Assembly: GCA_034359265.1 (NCBI GenBank)
Contig: CP136897.1
Span: forward strand, 36,381,501 to 36,445,500
From: Canna indica
Taxonomy: Eukaryota > Streptophyta > Magnoliopsida > Zingiberales > Cannaceae
Length of the DNA stretch: 64,000 nt
Direction: 5' to 3'
A model generated the notes under the pieces. The model ran no database searches and had not been told where the DNA came from. It saw only the letters and a list, made by a program, of their open reading frames with translations. Position numbers and translations under genes: made by a program. This document shows, one piece after another, positions 21,443 through 32,963 of this stretch; the stretch's first letter is position 1, and every line of letters starts with the position of its first letter.

Positions 21443-21561
21443 GAGTGCGATCATACCAGCACTAACGCACCGGATCCCATCAGAACTCCGAAGTTAAGCG
21501 TGCTTGGGCGAAAGTAGTACTAGGATGGGTGACCCCCTGGGAAGTCCTCGTGTTGCACCTT
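21443..21561 (+). rRNA. 5S rRNA: 5S rRNA gene copy 48 (recombinant variant)
   Basis: Full length with G2A in the 5' part and G70A in the 3' part. These belong to two different subfamilies, which suggests exchange within the gene. Confidence 0.92.
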
Positions 21562-21926
21562 TTTTTTTACTACCTATTTGATTGCACGACGAGATCATTT
21601 TTTTTACCAATCTTTCTAACCAAACGTTAAGGACGGACGACGTCGTCGACATAAAATTTGGCTGTCGATCGCCCGCGCGGGGCCCACCGCAAACTCAACG
21701 GCCGGCTCGATCGACCAACCGACCCGAAAAATTAAATTTGTAAATAAATAAGAAATATAACATTTCAATTATTATTTTTCGTTTAAAACAGGCGTACCTC
21801 TTTGCATTATTGTCCGATTTCAGCTTTTCACGTGGCGCTAAAAGGCGCGCCAAGAGACGAAGAAAATGACCCCGAGCTATCCCTCGGACGCTCGCCCTTA
21901 TTAGCCGACAATCAGAATTGCATCAC

Positions 21927-22045
21927 TAGTGAGATCATACCAGCACTAACGCACCGGATACCATGAGAACTCCGAAGTTAAGCGTGCTTGGGCGAGAGTA
22001 GTACTATGATGGGTGACCCCCTGGGAAGTCCTCGTGTTGCACCTT
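21927..22045 (+). rRNA. 5S rRNA: 5S rRNA gene copy 49 (decayed variant)
   Basis: Full length with G1T, G2A, C6A, C34A, C39G and G81T. Three helix I positions are lost and C at -1 is followed by TAG rather than GGG. Probably a pseudogene. Confidence 0.88.
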
Positions 22046-22411
22046 TTTTTTTACTACCTATTTGATTTCACGACGAGATCATTTTTTTTACCAATCTTTC
22101 TAACCAAACGTTAAGGACGGACGACGTCATCGACATAAAATTTGGCTGTCGATCGCCCGCGCGGGGCCCGCCGCAACCTCTACGGCCGGCTCGATCGACC
22201 AACCGGCCCGAAAAATTAAAATTTGTAAATAAATAAGAAAAATAACATTTCATTTATTATTTTTCGTTTAAAACGGGCGTAACTTCGTGCATCATTGTCC
22301 GATTTTATCTTTTCACGTGGCGCTAAAAGACGCGCGAAGAGACGAAGAAAATCGCCCCGAGCTATCCCTCGGACGCTCAACCTTATTAGCCGACGATCAG
22401 AAGTGCACGAC

Positions 22412-22530
22412 GGGTGCGATCATACCAGCACTAACGCACCGGATCCCATCAGAACTCCGAAGTTAAGCGTGCTTGGGCGAGAGTAGTACTAGGATGGGTG
22501 ACCCCCTGGGAAGTCCTCGTGTTGCACCTT
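22412..22530 (+). rRNA. 5S rRNA: 5S rRNA gene copy 50 (exact consensus)
   Basis: Exact consensus, with GTGCACGAC upstream and TTATTA in place. The downstream T run ends in TCCTACC. Confidence 0.97.
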
Positions 22531-22730
22531 TTTTTTTCCTACCTATTTGATTGCACGACGAGATCATTTTTTTTACCAATCTTCCTAACCAAACGTTAAA
22601 GACGGACGACGTCGTCGACATAAAATTTGGCTGTGGATCGCCCGCGCGGGGCCCGCCGCAACCTCTACGGCCGGCTCGATCGACCAACCGACCCGAAAAA
22701 TTAAAATTAGTAAATAAATAAGAAAAATAA

Positions 22731-22840
22731 CATACCAGCACTAACGCACCGGATCCCATTAGAACTCCGAAGTTAAGCGTGCTTGGGCGAGAGTAGTACT
22801 AGGATGGTTGACCCCCTGGGAAGTCCTCGTGTTGCACCTT
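22731..22840 (+). pseudogene. 5S rRNA: 5'-truncated 5S copy 51 (recombinant)
   Basis: CAT junction, but preceded by AAGAAAAATAA rather than AAGAGAAATAA, and without C35T, C47T or G51T. It has C39T and G87T. Either a recombinant of the truncated family or an independent event at the same short homology. Confidence 0.92.
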
Positions 22841-23207
22841 TTTTTTTTACTACCAATTTGATTGCACGACGAGATCATTTTTTTTACCAATCTTTCTAAC
22901 CAAACGTTAAGGACGGACGACGTCGTCGACATAAAATTTGGCTGTCGTTCGCCCGCGCGGGGCCCGCCGCAACCTCTACGACCGGCTCGATCGACCAACC
23001 GACCCGAAAAATTAAAATTTGTAAATAAATAAGAAAAATAACATTTCAATTATTATTTTTCGTTTAAAACGGGCGTAACTCCGTGCATTATTGTCCGATT
23101 TCAGCTTTTCACGTGGCGCTAAAAGGCGCGCGAAGAGACGAAGAAAATGACCCCGAGCTATCCCTCGGACGGTCACCCTTTTTAGCCGACGATCAGAAGT
23201 GCATCAC

Positions 23208-23326
23208 GGGTTCGATCATACCAGCACAAACGCACCGGATCCCATCAGAACTACGAAGTTAAGCGTGCTTGGGCGAGAGTAGTACTAGGATGGGTGACCC
23301 CTTGGGAAGTCCTCGTGTTGCACCTT
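23208..23326 (+). rRNA. 5S rRNA: 5S rRNA gene copy 52 (variant)
   Basis: Full length with G5T, T21A, C46A and C95T. The TATA-like block is TTTTTA. Confidence 0.92.
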
Positions 23327-23692
23327 TTTTTTTACTACCTATTTGATTGCACGACGAGATCATTTTTTTTACCAATCTTTCTAACCAAACGTTAAGGACG
23401 GACGACGTCGTCGACATAAATTTTGGCTGTGGATCGTCCGCGCGGGGCCCGCCGCAACCTCTAAGGCCGGCTCAATCGACCAACCGACCCGAAAAATTAA
23501 AATTTGTAAATAAATAAGAAAAATAACATTTCAATTATTATTTTTCGTTTAAAACGGGCGTAACTCCGTGCATTATTGTCCGATTTCATCTTTTCACGTG
23601 GCGCTAAAAGGCGCGCGAAGAGACGAAGAAAATGACCCCGAGCTATCCCTCGGACGGTCACCCTTATTAGCCGACGATTAGAAGTGCATCAC

Positions 23693-23811
23693 GGGTTCGA
23701 TCATACCAGCACAAACGCATCGGATCCCATCAGAACTCCGAAGTTAAGCGTGCTTGGGCGAAAGTTGTACTAGGATGGCTGACCCCCTGGGAAGTCCTCG
23801 TGTTGCACCTT
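23693..23811 (+). rRNA. 5S rRNA: 5S rRNA gene copy 53 (variant)
   Basis: Full length with G5T, T21A, C28T, G70A, A74T and G87C. First gene of the duplicated 1,939-bp block. Confidence 0.92.
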
Positions 23812-24177
23812 TTTTTTTACTACCTATTTGATTGCACGACGAGATCATTTTTTTTACCAATCTTTCTAACCAAACGTTAAGGACGGACGACGTCGTCGAC
23901 ATAAAATTTGGCTGTGGATCGTCCGCGCGGGGCCCGCCGCAACCTCTACGGCCGGCTCAATCGACCAACCGACCCGAAAAATTAAAATTTGTAAATAAAT
24001 AAGAAAAATAACATTTCAATTATTATTTTTCGTTTAAAACGGGCGTAACGCCGTGCATTATTGTCCGATTTCAGCTTTTCACGTGGCGCTAAAAGGCGCG
24101 CGAAGAGACGAAGAAAATGACCCCGAGCTATCCCTCGGACGGTCACCCTTATTAGCCGACGATCAGAAGTGCATCAC

Positions 24178-24296
24178 GGGTTCGATCATACCAGCACAAA
24201 CGCACCGGATCCCATCAGAACTCCGAAGTTAAGCGTGCTTGGGCGAAAGTAGTACTAGGATGGGTGACCCCCTGGGAAGTCCTCGTGTTGTACCTT
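24178..24296 (+). rRNA. 5S rRNA: 5S rRNA gene copy 54 (variant)
   Basis: Full length with G5T, T21A, G70A and C114T. Positions 5 and 114 normally pair and are both T here. Confidence 0.92.
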
Positions 24297-24662
24297 TTTT
24301 TTTACTACCTATTTGATTGCACGACGAGATCATTTTTTTTACCAATCTTTCTAACCAAACGTTAAGGACGGACGACGTCATCGACATAAAATTTGGCTGT
24401 CGATCGCCCGCGCGGGGCCCGCCGCAACCTCTACGGCCGGCTCGATCGACCAACCGACCCGAAAAATTAAAATTTGTAAATAAATAAGAAAAATAACATT
24501 TCATTTATTATTTTTCATTTAAAACGGGCGTAACTTCGTGCATTATTGTCCGATTTCATCTTTTCACGTGGCGCTAAAAGGGGCGCGAAGAGACGAAGAA
24601 AATGACCCCGAGCTATCCCTCGGACGTTCAACCTTATTAGCCGACGATCAGAAGTGCACGAC

Positions 24663-24781
24663 GGGTGCGATCATACCAGCACTAACGCACCGGATCCCAT
24701 CAGAACTCCGAAGTTAAGCGTGCTTGGGCGAGAGTAGTACTAGGATGGGTGACCCCCTGGGAAGTCCTCGTGTTGCACCTT
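24663..24781 (+). rRNA. 5S rRNA: 5S rRNA gene copy 55 (exact consensus)
   Basis: Exact consensus with GTGCACGAC upstream. Its downstream spacer has private marks: ACATATTTG, a G inside the second T run, and a one-base deletion giving GACGTCTCGAC. Confidence 0.97.
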
Positions 24782-25146
24782 TTTTTTTACTACATATTTG
24801 ATTGCACGACGAGATCATTTGTTTTACCAATCTTTCAAACCAAACGTTAAGGACGGACGACGTCTCGACATAAAATTTGGCTGTCGATCGCCCGCGCGGG
24901 GCCCGCCGCAACCTCTACGGCCGGCTCGATCGACCAACCGACCCGAAAAATTAAAATTTGTAAATAAATATGAAAAATAACATTTCATTTATTATTTTTC
25001 GTTTAAAACGGGCGTAACATCGTGCATTATTGTCCGATTTCATCTTTTCACGTTGCGATAAATGGCGCGCGAAGAGACGAAGAAAATGACCCCGATCAAT
25101 CCCTCGGACGCTCACCCTTATTAGCCGACGATCAGAAGTGCATGAC

Positions 25147-25265
25147 GGGTGCTTTCATACCAGCACTAACGCACCGGATCCCATCAGAACTCCGAAGTTA
25201 AGCGTGCTTGGGCGAGAGTAGTACTAGGATGGGTGAACCCCTGGGAAGTCCTCGTGTTGCATCTT
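25147..25265 (+). rRNA. 5S rRNA: 5S rRNA gene copy 56 (variant)
   Basis: Full length with G7T, A8T, C91A and C116T. The upstream spacer has CACGTTGCGATAAATGG, which breaks the CACGTG motif. Confidence 0.92.
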
Positions 25266-25631
25266 TTTTTTTACTACCTATTTGATTGCACGACGAGATC
25301 ATTTTTTTTACCAATCTTTCTAACCAAACGTTAAGGACGGACGACGTCGTCGACATAAATTTTGGCTGTGGATCGTCCGCGCGGGGCCCGCCGCAACCTC
25401 TAAGGCCGGCTCAATCGACCAACCGACCCGAAAAATTAAAATTTGTAAATAAATAAGAAAAATAACATTTCAATTATTATTTTTCGTTTAAAACGGGCGT
25501 AACTCCGTGCATTATTGTCCGATTTCATCTTTTCACGTGGCGCTAAAAGGCGCGCGAAGAGACGAAGAAAATGACCCCGAGCTATCCCTCGGACGGTCAC
25601 CCTTATTAGCCGACGATTAGAAGTGCATCAC

Positions 25632-25750
25632 GGGTTCGATCATACCAGCACAAACGCATCGGATCCCATCAGAACTCCGAAGTTAAGCGTGCTTGGGCGA
25701 AAGTTGTACTAGGATGGCTGACCCCCTGGGAAGTCCTCGTGTTGCACCTT
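25632..25750 (+). rRNA. 5S rRNA: 5S rRNA gene copy 57 (variant)
   Basis: Carries all six changes of copy 53, 1,939 bp away; first gene of the second block. Confidence 0.92.
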
Positions 25751-26116
25751 TTTTTTTACTACCTATTTGATTGCACGACGAGATCATTTTTTTTACCAAT
25801 CTTTCTAACCAAACGTTAAGGACGGACGACGTCGTCGACATAAAATTTGGCTGTGGATCGTCCGCGCGGGGCCCGCCGCAACCTCTACGGCCGGCTCAAT
25901 CGACCAACCGACCCGAAAAATTAAAATTTGTAAATAAATAAGAAAAATAACATTTCAATTATTATTTTTCGTTTAAAACGGGCGTAACGCCGTGCATTAT
26001 TGTCCGATTTCAGCTTTTCACGTGGCGCTAAAAGGCGCGCGAAGAGACGAAGAAAATGACCCCGAGCTATCCCTCGGACGGTCACCCTTATTAGCCGACG
26101 ATCAGAAGTGCATCAC

Positions 26117-26235
26117 GGGTTCGATCATACCAGCACAAACGCACCGGATCCCATCAGAACTCCGAAGTTAAGCGTGCTTGGGCGAAAGTAGTACTAGGAT
26201 GGGTGACCCCCTGGGAAGTCCTCGTGTTGTACCTT
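26117..26235 (+). rRNA. 5S rRNA: 5S rRNA gene copy 58 (variant)
   Basis: Carries all four changes of copy 54, 1,939 bp away (G5T, T21A, G70A, C114T). Confidence 0.92.
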
Positions 26236-26601
26236 TTTTTTTACTACCTATTTGATTGCACGACGAGATCATTTTTTTTACCAATCTTTCTAACCAAACG
26301 TTAAGGACGGACGACGTCATCGACATAAAATTTGGCTGTCGATCGCCCGCGCGGGGCCCGCCGCAACCTCTACGGCCGGCTCGATCGACCAACCGACCCG
26401 AAAAATTAAAATTTGTAAATAAATAAGAAAAATAACATTTCATTTATTATTTTTCATTTAAAACGGGCGTAACTTCGTGCATTATTGTCCGATTTCATCT
26501 TTTCACGTGGCGCTAAAAGGGGCGCGAAGAGACGAAGAAAATGACCCCGAGCTATCCCTCGGACGTTCAACCTTATTAGCCGACGATCAGAAGTGCACGA
26601 C

Positions 26602-26720
26602 GGGTGCGATCATACCAGCACTAACGCACCGGATCCCATCAGAACTCCGAAGTTAAGCGTGCTTGGGCGAGAGTAGTACTAGGATGGGTGACCCCCTGGG
26701 AAGTCCTCGTGTTGCACCTT
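26602..26720 (+). rRNA. 5S rRNA: 5S rRNA gene copy 59 (exact consensus)
   Basis: Exact consensus, duplicate of copy 55 at 1,939 bp, including that copy's private spacer marks. Confidence 0.97.
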
Positions 26721-27085
26721 TTTTTTTACTACATATTTGATTGCACGACGAGATCATTTGTTTTACCAATCTTTCAAACCAAACGTTAAGGACGGACGAC
26801 GTCTCGACATAAAATTTGGCTGTCGATCGCCCGCGCGGGGCCCGCCGCAACCTCTACGGCCGGCTCGATCGACCAACCGACCCGAAAAATTAAAATTTGT
26901 AAATAAATATGAAAAATAACATTTCATTTATTATTTTTCGTTTAAAACGGGCGTAACATCGTGCATTATTGTCCGATTTCATCTTTTCACGTTGCGATAA
27001 ATGGCGCGCGAAGAGACGAAGAAAATGACCCCGATCAATCCCTCGGACGCTCACCCTTATTAGCCGACGATCAGAAGTGCATGAC

Positions 27086-27204
27086 GGGTGCTTTCATACC
27101 AGCACTAACGCACCGGATCCCATCAGAACTCCGAAGTTAAGCGTGCTTGGGCGAGAGTAGTACTAGGATGGGTGAACCCCTGGGAAGTCCTCGTGTTGCA
27201 TCTT
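27086..27204 (+). rRNA. 5S rRNA: 5S rRNA gene copy 60 (variant)
   Basis: Duplicate of copy 56 with the same G7T, A8T, C91A and C116T. Confidence 0.92.
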
Positions 27205-27570
27205 TTTTTTTACTACCTATTTGATTGCACGACGAGATCATTTTTTTTACCAATCTTTCTAACCAAACGTTAAGGACGGACGACGTCGTCGACATAAAAT
27301 TTGGCTGTCGATCGCCCGCGCGGGGCCCGCCGCAATCTCTACGGCCGGCTCGATCGACCAACCGACCCGAAAAATTAAAATTTGTAAATAAATAAGAAAA
27401 ATAACTTTTCATTTATTATTTTTCGTTTAAAACGGGCGTAACTTCGTGCATTATTGTCCGATTTCATCTTTTCACGTGGCGCTAAAAGGCGCGCGAAGAG
27501 ACGAAGAAAATGACCCCGAGCAATCCCTCGGACGCTCACCCTTATTAGCCGACGATCAGAAGTGCATGAC

Positions 27571-27689
27571 GGGTGCTTTCATACCAGCACTAACGCACCG
27601 GATCCCATCAGAACTCCGAAGTTAAGCGTGCTTGGGCGAGAGTAGTACTAGGATTGGTGAACCCCTGGGAAGTCCTCGTGTTGTATCTT
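27571..27689 (+). rRNA. 5S rRNA: 5S rRNA gene copy 61 (variant)
   Basis: Full length with G7T, A8T, G85T, C91A, C114T and C116T. A more diverged relative of copy 60, with box C changed. Confidence 0.91.
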
Positions 27690-28051
27690 TTTTTTTACTA
27701 CCTATTTGATTGCACGACGAGATCATTTTTTTTACTAATCTTTCTAACCAAACGTTAAGGACGGACGACGTCGTCGACATAAAATTTCGCTGTCGATCGC
27801 CCGCGCGGGGCCCGCCGCAACCTCTACGGCAGGCTCGATCGACCAACCGACCCGAAAAATTAAAATTTGTAAATAAATAAGAAAAATAACATTTCAATTA
27901 TTATTTTTGTTTAAAACGGGCGTAACTCCGTGTATTATTGTCCGATTTTAGCTTTTCACGTGACGCTAAATGCGCGAAGAGACGAAGAAAATGACCCCGG
28001 GCTATCCCTCGGACGCTCACCCTTATTAGCCGACGATCAGAAGTGCACGAA

Positions 28052-28170
28052 GGGTGCGATCATACCAGCACTAACGCACCGGATCCCATCAGAACTCCAA
28101 AGTTAAGCGTGCTTGGGCGAGTGTAGTACTAGGATGGGTGACCCCCTGGGAAGTCCTCGTGTTGCACCTT
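28052..28170 (+). rRNA. 5S rRNA: 5S rRNA gene copy 62 (variant)
   Basis: Full length with G48A and A71T; A at -1. The next spacer lost 13 bp between two ACCA motifs (about 28215). Confidence 0.92.
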
Positions 28171-28523
28171 TTTTTTTACTACTTATTTGATTGCACGACG
28201 AGATCATTTTTTTTACCAAACGTTAAGGACGGACGACGTCGTTGATAAAAAATTTGGCTGTCGATCGCCCGCGCGGGGCCTGCCGCAACCTCTACGGCCG
28301 GCTCGATCGACCAACCGACCCGAAAAATTAAAATATGTAAATAAATAAGAAAAATAACATTTCAATTATTATTTTTCGTTTAAAACGGGCGTAACTCCGT
28401 GCATTATTGTCCGATTTCAGCTTTTCACGTGGCGCTAAAAGGCGCGCGAAGAGACGAAGAAAATGACCCTGAGCTATCCCTCGGACGGTCACCCTTATTA
28501 GCCGACGATCAGAAGTGCATCAC

Positions 28524-28642
28524 GGGTTCGATCATACCAGCACAAACGCACCGGATCCCATCAGAACTCCGAAGTCAAGCGTGCTTGGGCGAAAGTAGTA
28601 CTAGGATGGGTGACCCCCTGGGAAGTCCTCGTGTTGTACCTT
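28524..28642 (+). rRNA. 5S rRNA: 5S rRNA gene copy 63 (variant)
   Basis: Full length with G5T, T21A, T53C, G70A and C114T; copy 54/58 type plus T53C in box A. Confidence 0.92.
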
Positions 28643-29008
28643 TTTTTTTACTACCTATTTGATTGCACGACGAGATCATTTTTTTTACCAATCTTTCTAA
28701 CCAAACGTTAAGGACGGACGACGTCATCGACATAAAATTTGGCTGTCGATCGCCCGCGCGGGGCCCGCCGCAACCTCTACGGCCGGCTCGATCGACCAAC
28801 CGACCCGAAAAATTAAAATTTGTAAATAAATAAGAAAAATAACATTTCATTTATTATTTTTCATTTAAAACGGGCGTAACTTCGTGCATTATTGTCCGAT
28901 TTCATCTTTTCACGTGGCGCTAAAAGGGGCGCGAAGAGACGAAGAAAATGACCCCGAGCTATCCCTCGGACGTTCAACCTTATTAGCCGACGATCAGAAG
29001 TGCACGAC

Positions 29009-29127
29009 GGGTGCGATCATACCAGCACTAACGCACCGGATCCCATCAGAACTCCGAAGTTAAGCGTGCTTGGGCGAGAGTAGTACTAGGATGGGTGACC
29101 CCCTGGGAAGTCCTCGTGTTGCACCTT
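29009..29127 (+). rRNA. 5S rRNA: 5S rRNA gene copy 64 (exact consensus)
   Basis: Exact consensus. A third relative of copies 55 and 59 with the same spacer marks, except GACGTATCGAC downstream. Confidence 0.97.
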
Positions 29128-29492
29128 TTTTTTTACTACATATTTGATTGCACGACGAGATCATTTGTTTTACCAATCTTTCAAACCAAACGTTAAGGAC
29201 GGACGACGTATCGACATAAAATTTGGCTGTCGATCGCCCGCGCGGGGCCCGCCGCAACCTCTACGGCCGGCTCGATCGACCAACCGACCCGAAAAATTAA
29301 AATTTGTAAATAAATATGAAAAATAACATTTCATTTATTATTTTTCGTTTAAAACGGGCGTAACATCGTGCATTATTGTCCGATTTCATCTTTTCACGTT
29401 GCGATAAATGGCGCGCGAAGAGACGAAGAAAATGACCCCGATCAATCCCTCGGACGCTCACCCTTATTAGCCGACGATCAGAAGTGCATGAC

Positions 29493-29611
29493 GGGTGCTT
29501 TCATACCAGCACTAACGCACCGGATCCCATCAGAACTCCGAAGTTAAGCGTGCTTGGGCGAGAGTAGTACTAGGATTGGTGAACCCCTGGGAAGTCCTCG
29601 TGTTGTATCTT
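29493..29611 (+). rRNA. 5S rRNA: 5S rRNA gene copy 65 (recombinant variant)
   Basis: Full length with G7T, A8T, G85T, C91A, C114T and C116T. The upstream spacer is that of copy 60 but the 3' half and next spacer are those of copy 61, so a crossover within the gene is likely. Confidence 0.91.
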
Positions 29612-29973
29612 TTTTTTTACTACCTATTTGATTGCACGACGAGATCATTTTTTTTACTAATCTTTCTAACCAAACGTTAAGGACGGACGACGTCGTCGAC
29701 ATAAAATTTCGCTGTCGATCGCCCGCGCGGGGCCCGCCGCAACCTCTACGGCAGGCTCGATCGACCAACCGACCCGAAAAATTAAAATTTGTAAATAAAT
29801 AAGAAAAATAACATTTCAATTATTATTTTTGTTTAAAACGGGCGTAACTCCGTGCATTATTGTCCGATTTTAGCTTTTCACGTGACGCTAAATGCGCGAA
29901 GAGACGAAGAAAATGACCCCGGGCTATCCCTCGGACGCTCACCCTTATTAGCCGACGATCAGATGTGCACGAA

Positions 29974-30092
29974 GGGTGCGATCATACCAGCACTAACGCA
30001 CCGGATCCCATCAGAACTCCAAAGTTAAGCGTGCTTGGGCGAGAGTAGTACTAGGATGGGTGACCCCCTGGGAAGTCCTCGTGTTGCCCCTT
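29974..30092 (+). rRNA. 5S rRNA: 5S rRNA gene copy 66 (variant)
   Basis: Full length with G48A and A115C; A at -1. The next spacer has the same 13-bp loss as after copy 62. Confidence 0.92.
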
Positions 30093-30444
30093 TTTTTTTA
30101 CTACTTATTTGATTGCACGACGAGATCATTTTTTTACCAAACGTTAAGGACGGACGACGTCGTTGATAAAAAATTTGGCTGTCGATCGCCCGCGCGGGGC
30201 CTGCCGCAACCTCTACGGCCGGCTCGATCGACCAACCGACCCGAAAAATTAAAATATGTAAATAAATAAGAAAAATAACATTTCAATTATTATTTTTCGT
30301 TTAAAACGGGCGTAACTCTGTGCATTATTGTCCGATTTCAGCTTTTCACGTGGCGCTAAAAGGCGCGCGAAGAGACGAAGAAAATGACCCTGAGCTATCC
30401 CTCGGACGCTCACCCTTATTAGCCGACGATCAGAAGTGCACGAC

Positions 30445-30563
30445 GGTTGCGATCATACCAGCACTAACGTACCGGATCCCATCAGAACTCCGAAGTTAAG
30501 CGTCCTTGGGCGAGAGTAGTACTAGGATGGGTGACCGCCTGGGAAGTCCTCGTGTTGCATCTT
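30445..30563 (+). rRNA. 5S rRNA: 5S rRNA gene copy 67 (decayed variant)
   Basis: Full length with G3T, C26T, G60C, C93G and C116T. Helix I, box A and box C are all touched. Confidence 0.9.
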
Positions 30564-30926
30564 TTTTTTTACTACCTATTTGATTGAACGACGAGATCAT
30601 TTTTTTTACCAATCTTTCTAACCAAACGTTAAGGACGGACGACGTCGTCGACATAAAATTTGGCTCTTGATCGCCCGCGCGGGGCCCGCCGCAACCTCTT
30701 CGGCCGGCTCGATCGACCAACCGACTCGAAAAGTTAAAATTTGTAAATAAATAAGAATAACATTTCAATTATTATTTTTCGTTTAAAACGGGCGTAACTC
30801 CGTGCATTATTGTTCGATTTTAGCTTTTCACGTGGCGCTGAAAGGCGCGCGAAGAGACGAAGAAAATGACCCCGAGCTGTCCCTCGGACGCTGACCCTTA
30901 TTAGCCGACGATCAGAATTGCATGAC

Positions 30927-31045
30927 GGGTGCGATCATACCAGCACTAACGCACCGGATCCCATCAAAACTTCGAACTTAAGCGTGCTTGATCGAGAGTA
31001 GTACTAGGATGGGTGAACCCCTGGGAAGTCCTCGTGTTGCATCTT
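30927..31045 (+). rRNA. 5S rRNA: 5S rRNA gene copy 68 (decayed variant)
   Basis: Full length with G41A, C46T, G51C, G65A, G66T, C91A and C116T. Probably inactive. Confidence 0.89.
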
Positions 31046-31411
31046 TTTTTTTACTACCTATTTGATTGCACGACGAGATCATTTTTTTTACCAATCTTTC
31101 TAACCAAACGTTAAGGACGGACGACGTCGTCGACATAAAATTTGGCTGTCGATCGCCCGCGCGGGGCCCGCCGCAACCTCTACGGACGGCTCGATCGACC
31201 AACCGACCCGAAAAATTAAAATTTGTAAATAAATAAGAAAAATAACTTTTCATTTATTATTTTTCGTTTAAAACGGGCGTAACTTCGTGCATTATTGTCC
31301 GATTTCAGCTTTTTACGTGGCGCTAAAAGGCGCGCGAAGAAACGAAGAAAATGACCCAGAGCTATCCCTCGGACGCTCACCCTTATTAGCTGACGATCAG
31401 AAGTGCATGAC

Positions 31412-31530
31412 GGGTGCTATCATACTAGCACTAACGCACCGGATCCCATCAGAACTTCGAAGTACAGCGTGCTTGCGCGAGAGTGGTACTAGGATGGGTG
31501 AGCCCTTGGGAAGTCCTCGTGTTGCACCTT
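31412..31530 (+). rRNA. 5S rRNA: 5S rRNA gene copy 69 (heavily decayed)
   Basis: Full length but with nine changes: G7T, C15T, C46T, T53A, A54C, G65C, A74G, C91G and C95T. Both internal promoter boxes are damaged. Very likely a pseudogene. Confidence 0.87.
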
Positions 31531-31897
31531 TTTTTTTACTACCTATTTGATTGCACGACGAGATCATTTTTTTTACCAATCTTTCTAAACAAACGTTAAG
31601 GACGGACGACGTCGTCGCCATAAAATTTGGCTGTCGATCGCCCGCGCGGGGTCCGCCGCAACCTCTACGGCCGGCTCGATCGACCAACCAACTCGAAAAA
31701 TTAAAATTTGTAAATAAATAAGAAAAATAACGTTTTAATTATTATTTTTCGTTTAAAATGGGCGTAACTCCGTGCATTATTGTCCGATTTCAGCTTTTCA
31801 CGTGGCGCTGAAAGGCGCGCAAAGAGACGAAGAAAATGACCCCCGAACACTCCCTCGGACGCTCACCCTTATTAGCCGACGATCAGAAGTGCATATC

Positions 31898-32016
31898 GGG
31901 TGTGATCATACCAGCACTAACGCACCGGATCCCATCAAAACTCCGAAGTTAAGCGTGCTTGGGCGAGAGTTGTACTAGGATGGGTGACCCCCTAGGAAGT
32001 CCTCGCGTTGTACCTT
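31898..32016 (+). rRNA. 5S rRNA: 5S rRNA gene copy 70 (decayed variant)
   Basis: Full length with C6T, G41A, A74T, G97A, T109C and C114T. Close relative of the copy at 33816. Confidence 0.89.
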
Positions 32017-32381
32017 TTTTTTACTACATATTTGATTGCACGACGAGATCATTTTTTTTACCAATCTTTCTAACCAAACGTTAAGGACGGACGACGTCGT
32101 CGCCATAAATCTTGGCTGTCGATCGCCCGCGCGGGTCCCGCCGCAACCTCTACGGCCGGCTCGATCGACCAATCGACCCGAAAAATTAAAATTTGTAAAT
32201 AAATAAGAAAAATAACATTTCAATTATTATTTTTCGTTTAAAACGGGCGTAACTCCGTGCATTATTGTCCGATTTCAGCTTTTCACGTGGTGCTGAAACG
32301 CGCGCGAAGAGACGAAGAAAATGACCCCGAGTTGTTCCTCGGACGCTCACCCTTATTAGCCGACGATCAGAAGTGCATGAC

Positions 32382-32500
32382 GAGTGCGATCATACTAGCA
32401 CTAACGCACCGGATCCCATCAGAACTCCGAAGATATGCGTGCTTGGGCGAGAGTAGTACTAGGATGGGTGACCCCTTGGGAAGTCCTCGTGTTGCACCTT
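32382..32500 (+). rRNA. 5S rRNA: 5S rRNA gene copy 71 (decayed variant)
   Basis: Full length with G2A, C15T, T52A, A55T and C95T. Box A is broken (GATATG replaces GTTAAG). Confidence 0.89.
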
Positions 32501-32867
32501 TTTTTTTACTACCTATTTGATTGCACGACGAGATCATTTTTTTTACCAATCTTTCTAACCAAACGTTAAGGACGGACGACGTCGTCGACATAAAATTTGG
32601 CTGTCGATCACCCACGCGGGGCTCGCCGCATCCTCTACGGCCGGCTCGATCGACCAACCGACCCGAAAAATTATAATTTGTAAATAAATAAGAAAAATAA
32701 CATTTCAATTATTATTTTTCGTTTAAAACGGGCGTAACTCCGTGCATTATTGTCCGATTTCAGCTTTTCACGTGGCGCTGAAAGGCGCCCAAAGAGACGA
32801 AGAAAATGACCCCCGAACTCTCCCTCGGACGCTCACCCTTATTAGCCGATGATCAGAAGGGCATATT

Positions 32868-32963
32868 CGGTGCGATCATACTAGCACTAATGCACCGGAT
32901 CCCATTAGAACTCCGAAGTTAAGCGTGCTTGAGCGAGAGTAGTACGAGGATGGGTGACCCCTT
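32868..32963 (+). pseudogene. 5S rRNA: 3'-deleted 5S copy 72
   Basis: The last 23 bases of the gene are gone: GACCCCTT runs straight into the poly-T. The deletion lies between two CCTT motifs, consistent with microhomology. It also has G1C, C15T, C24T, C39T, G65A and T79G. No 3' strand of helix I remains. Confidence 0.9.

Larger units (their letters stand above)
23327..25265 (+). repeat. 1,939-bp four-gene block, first copy
   Basis: Contains genes 53-56. The next 1,939 bp repeat it with the same private marks, including AAATTTTGG, CTAAGGCCGG and GACGTCTCGAC in the spacers. I saw no difference by eye. Edges are approximate, near the 3' end of a gene. Confidence 0.88.
25266..27204 (+). repeat. 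1,939-bp four-gene block, second copy
   Basis: Contains genes 57-60. High identity to the preceding block implies a recent duplication. Confidence 0.88.
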
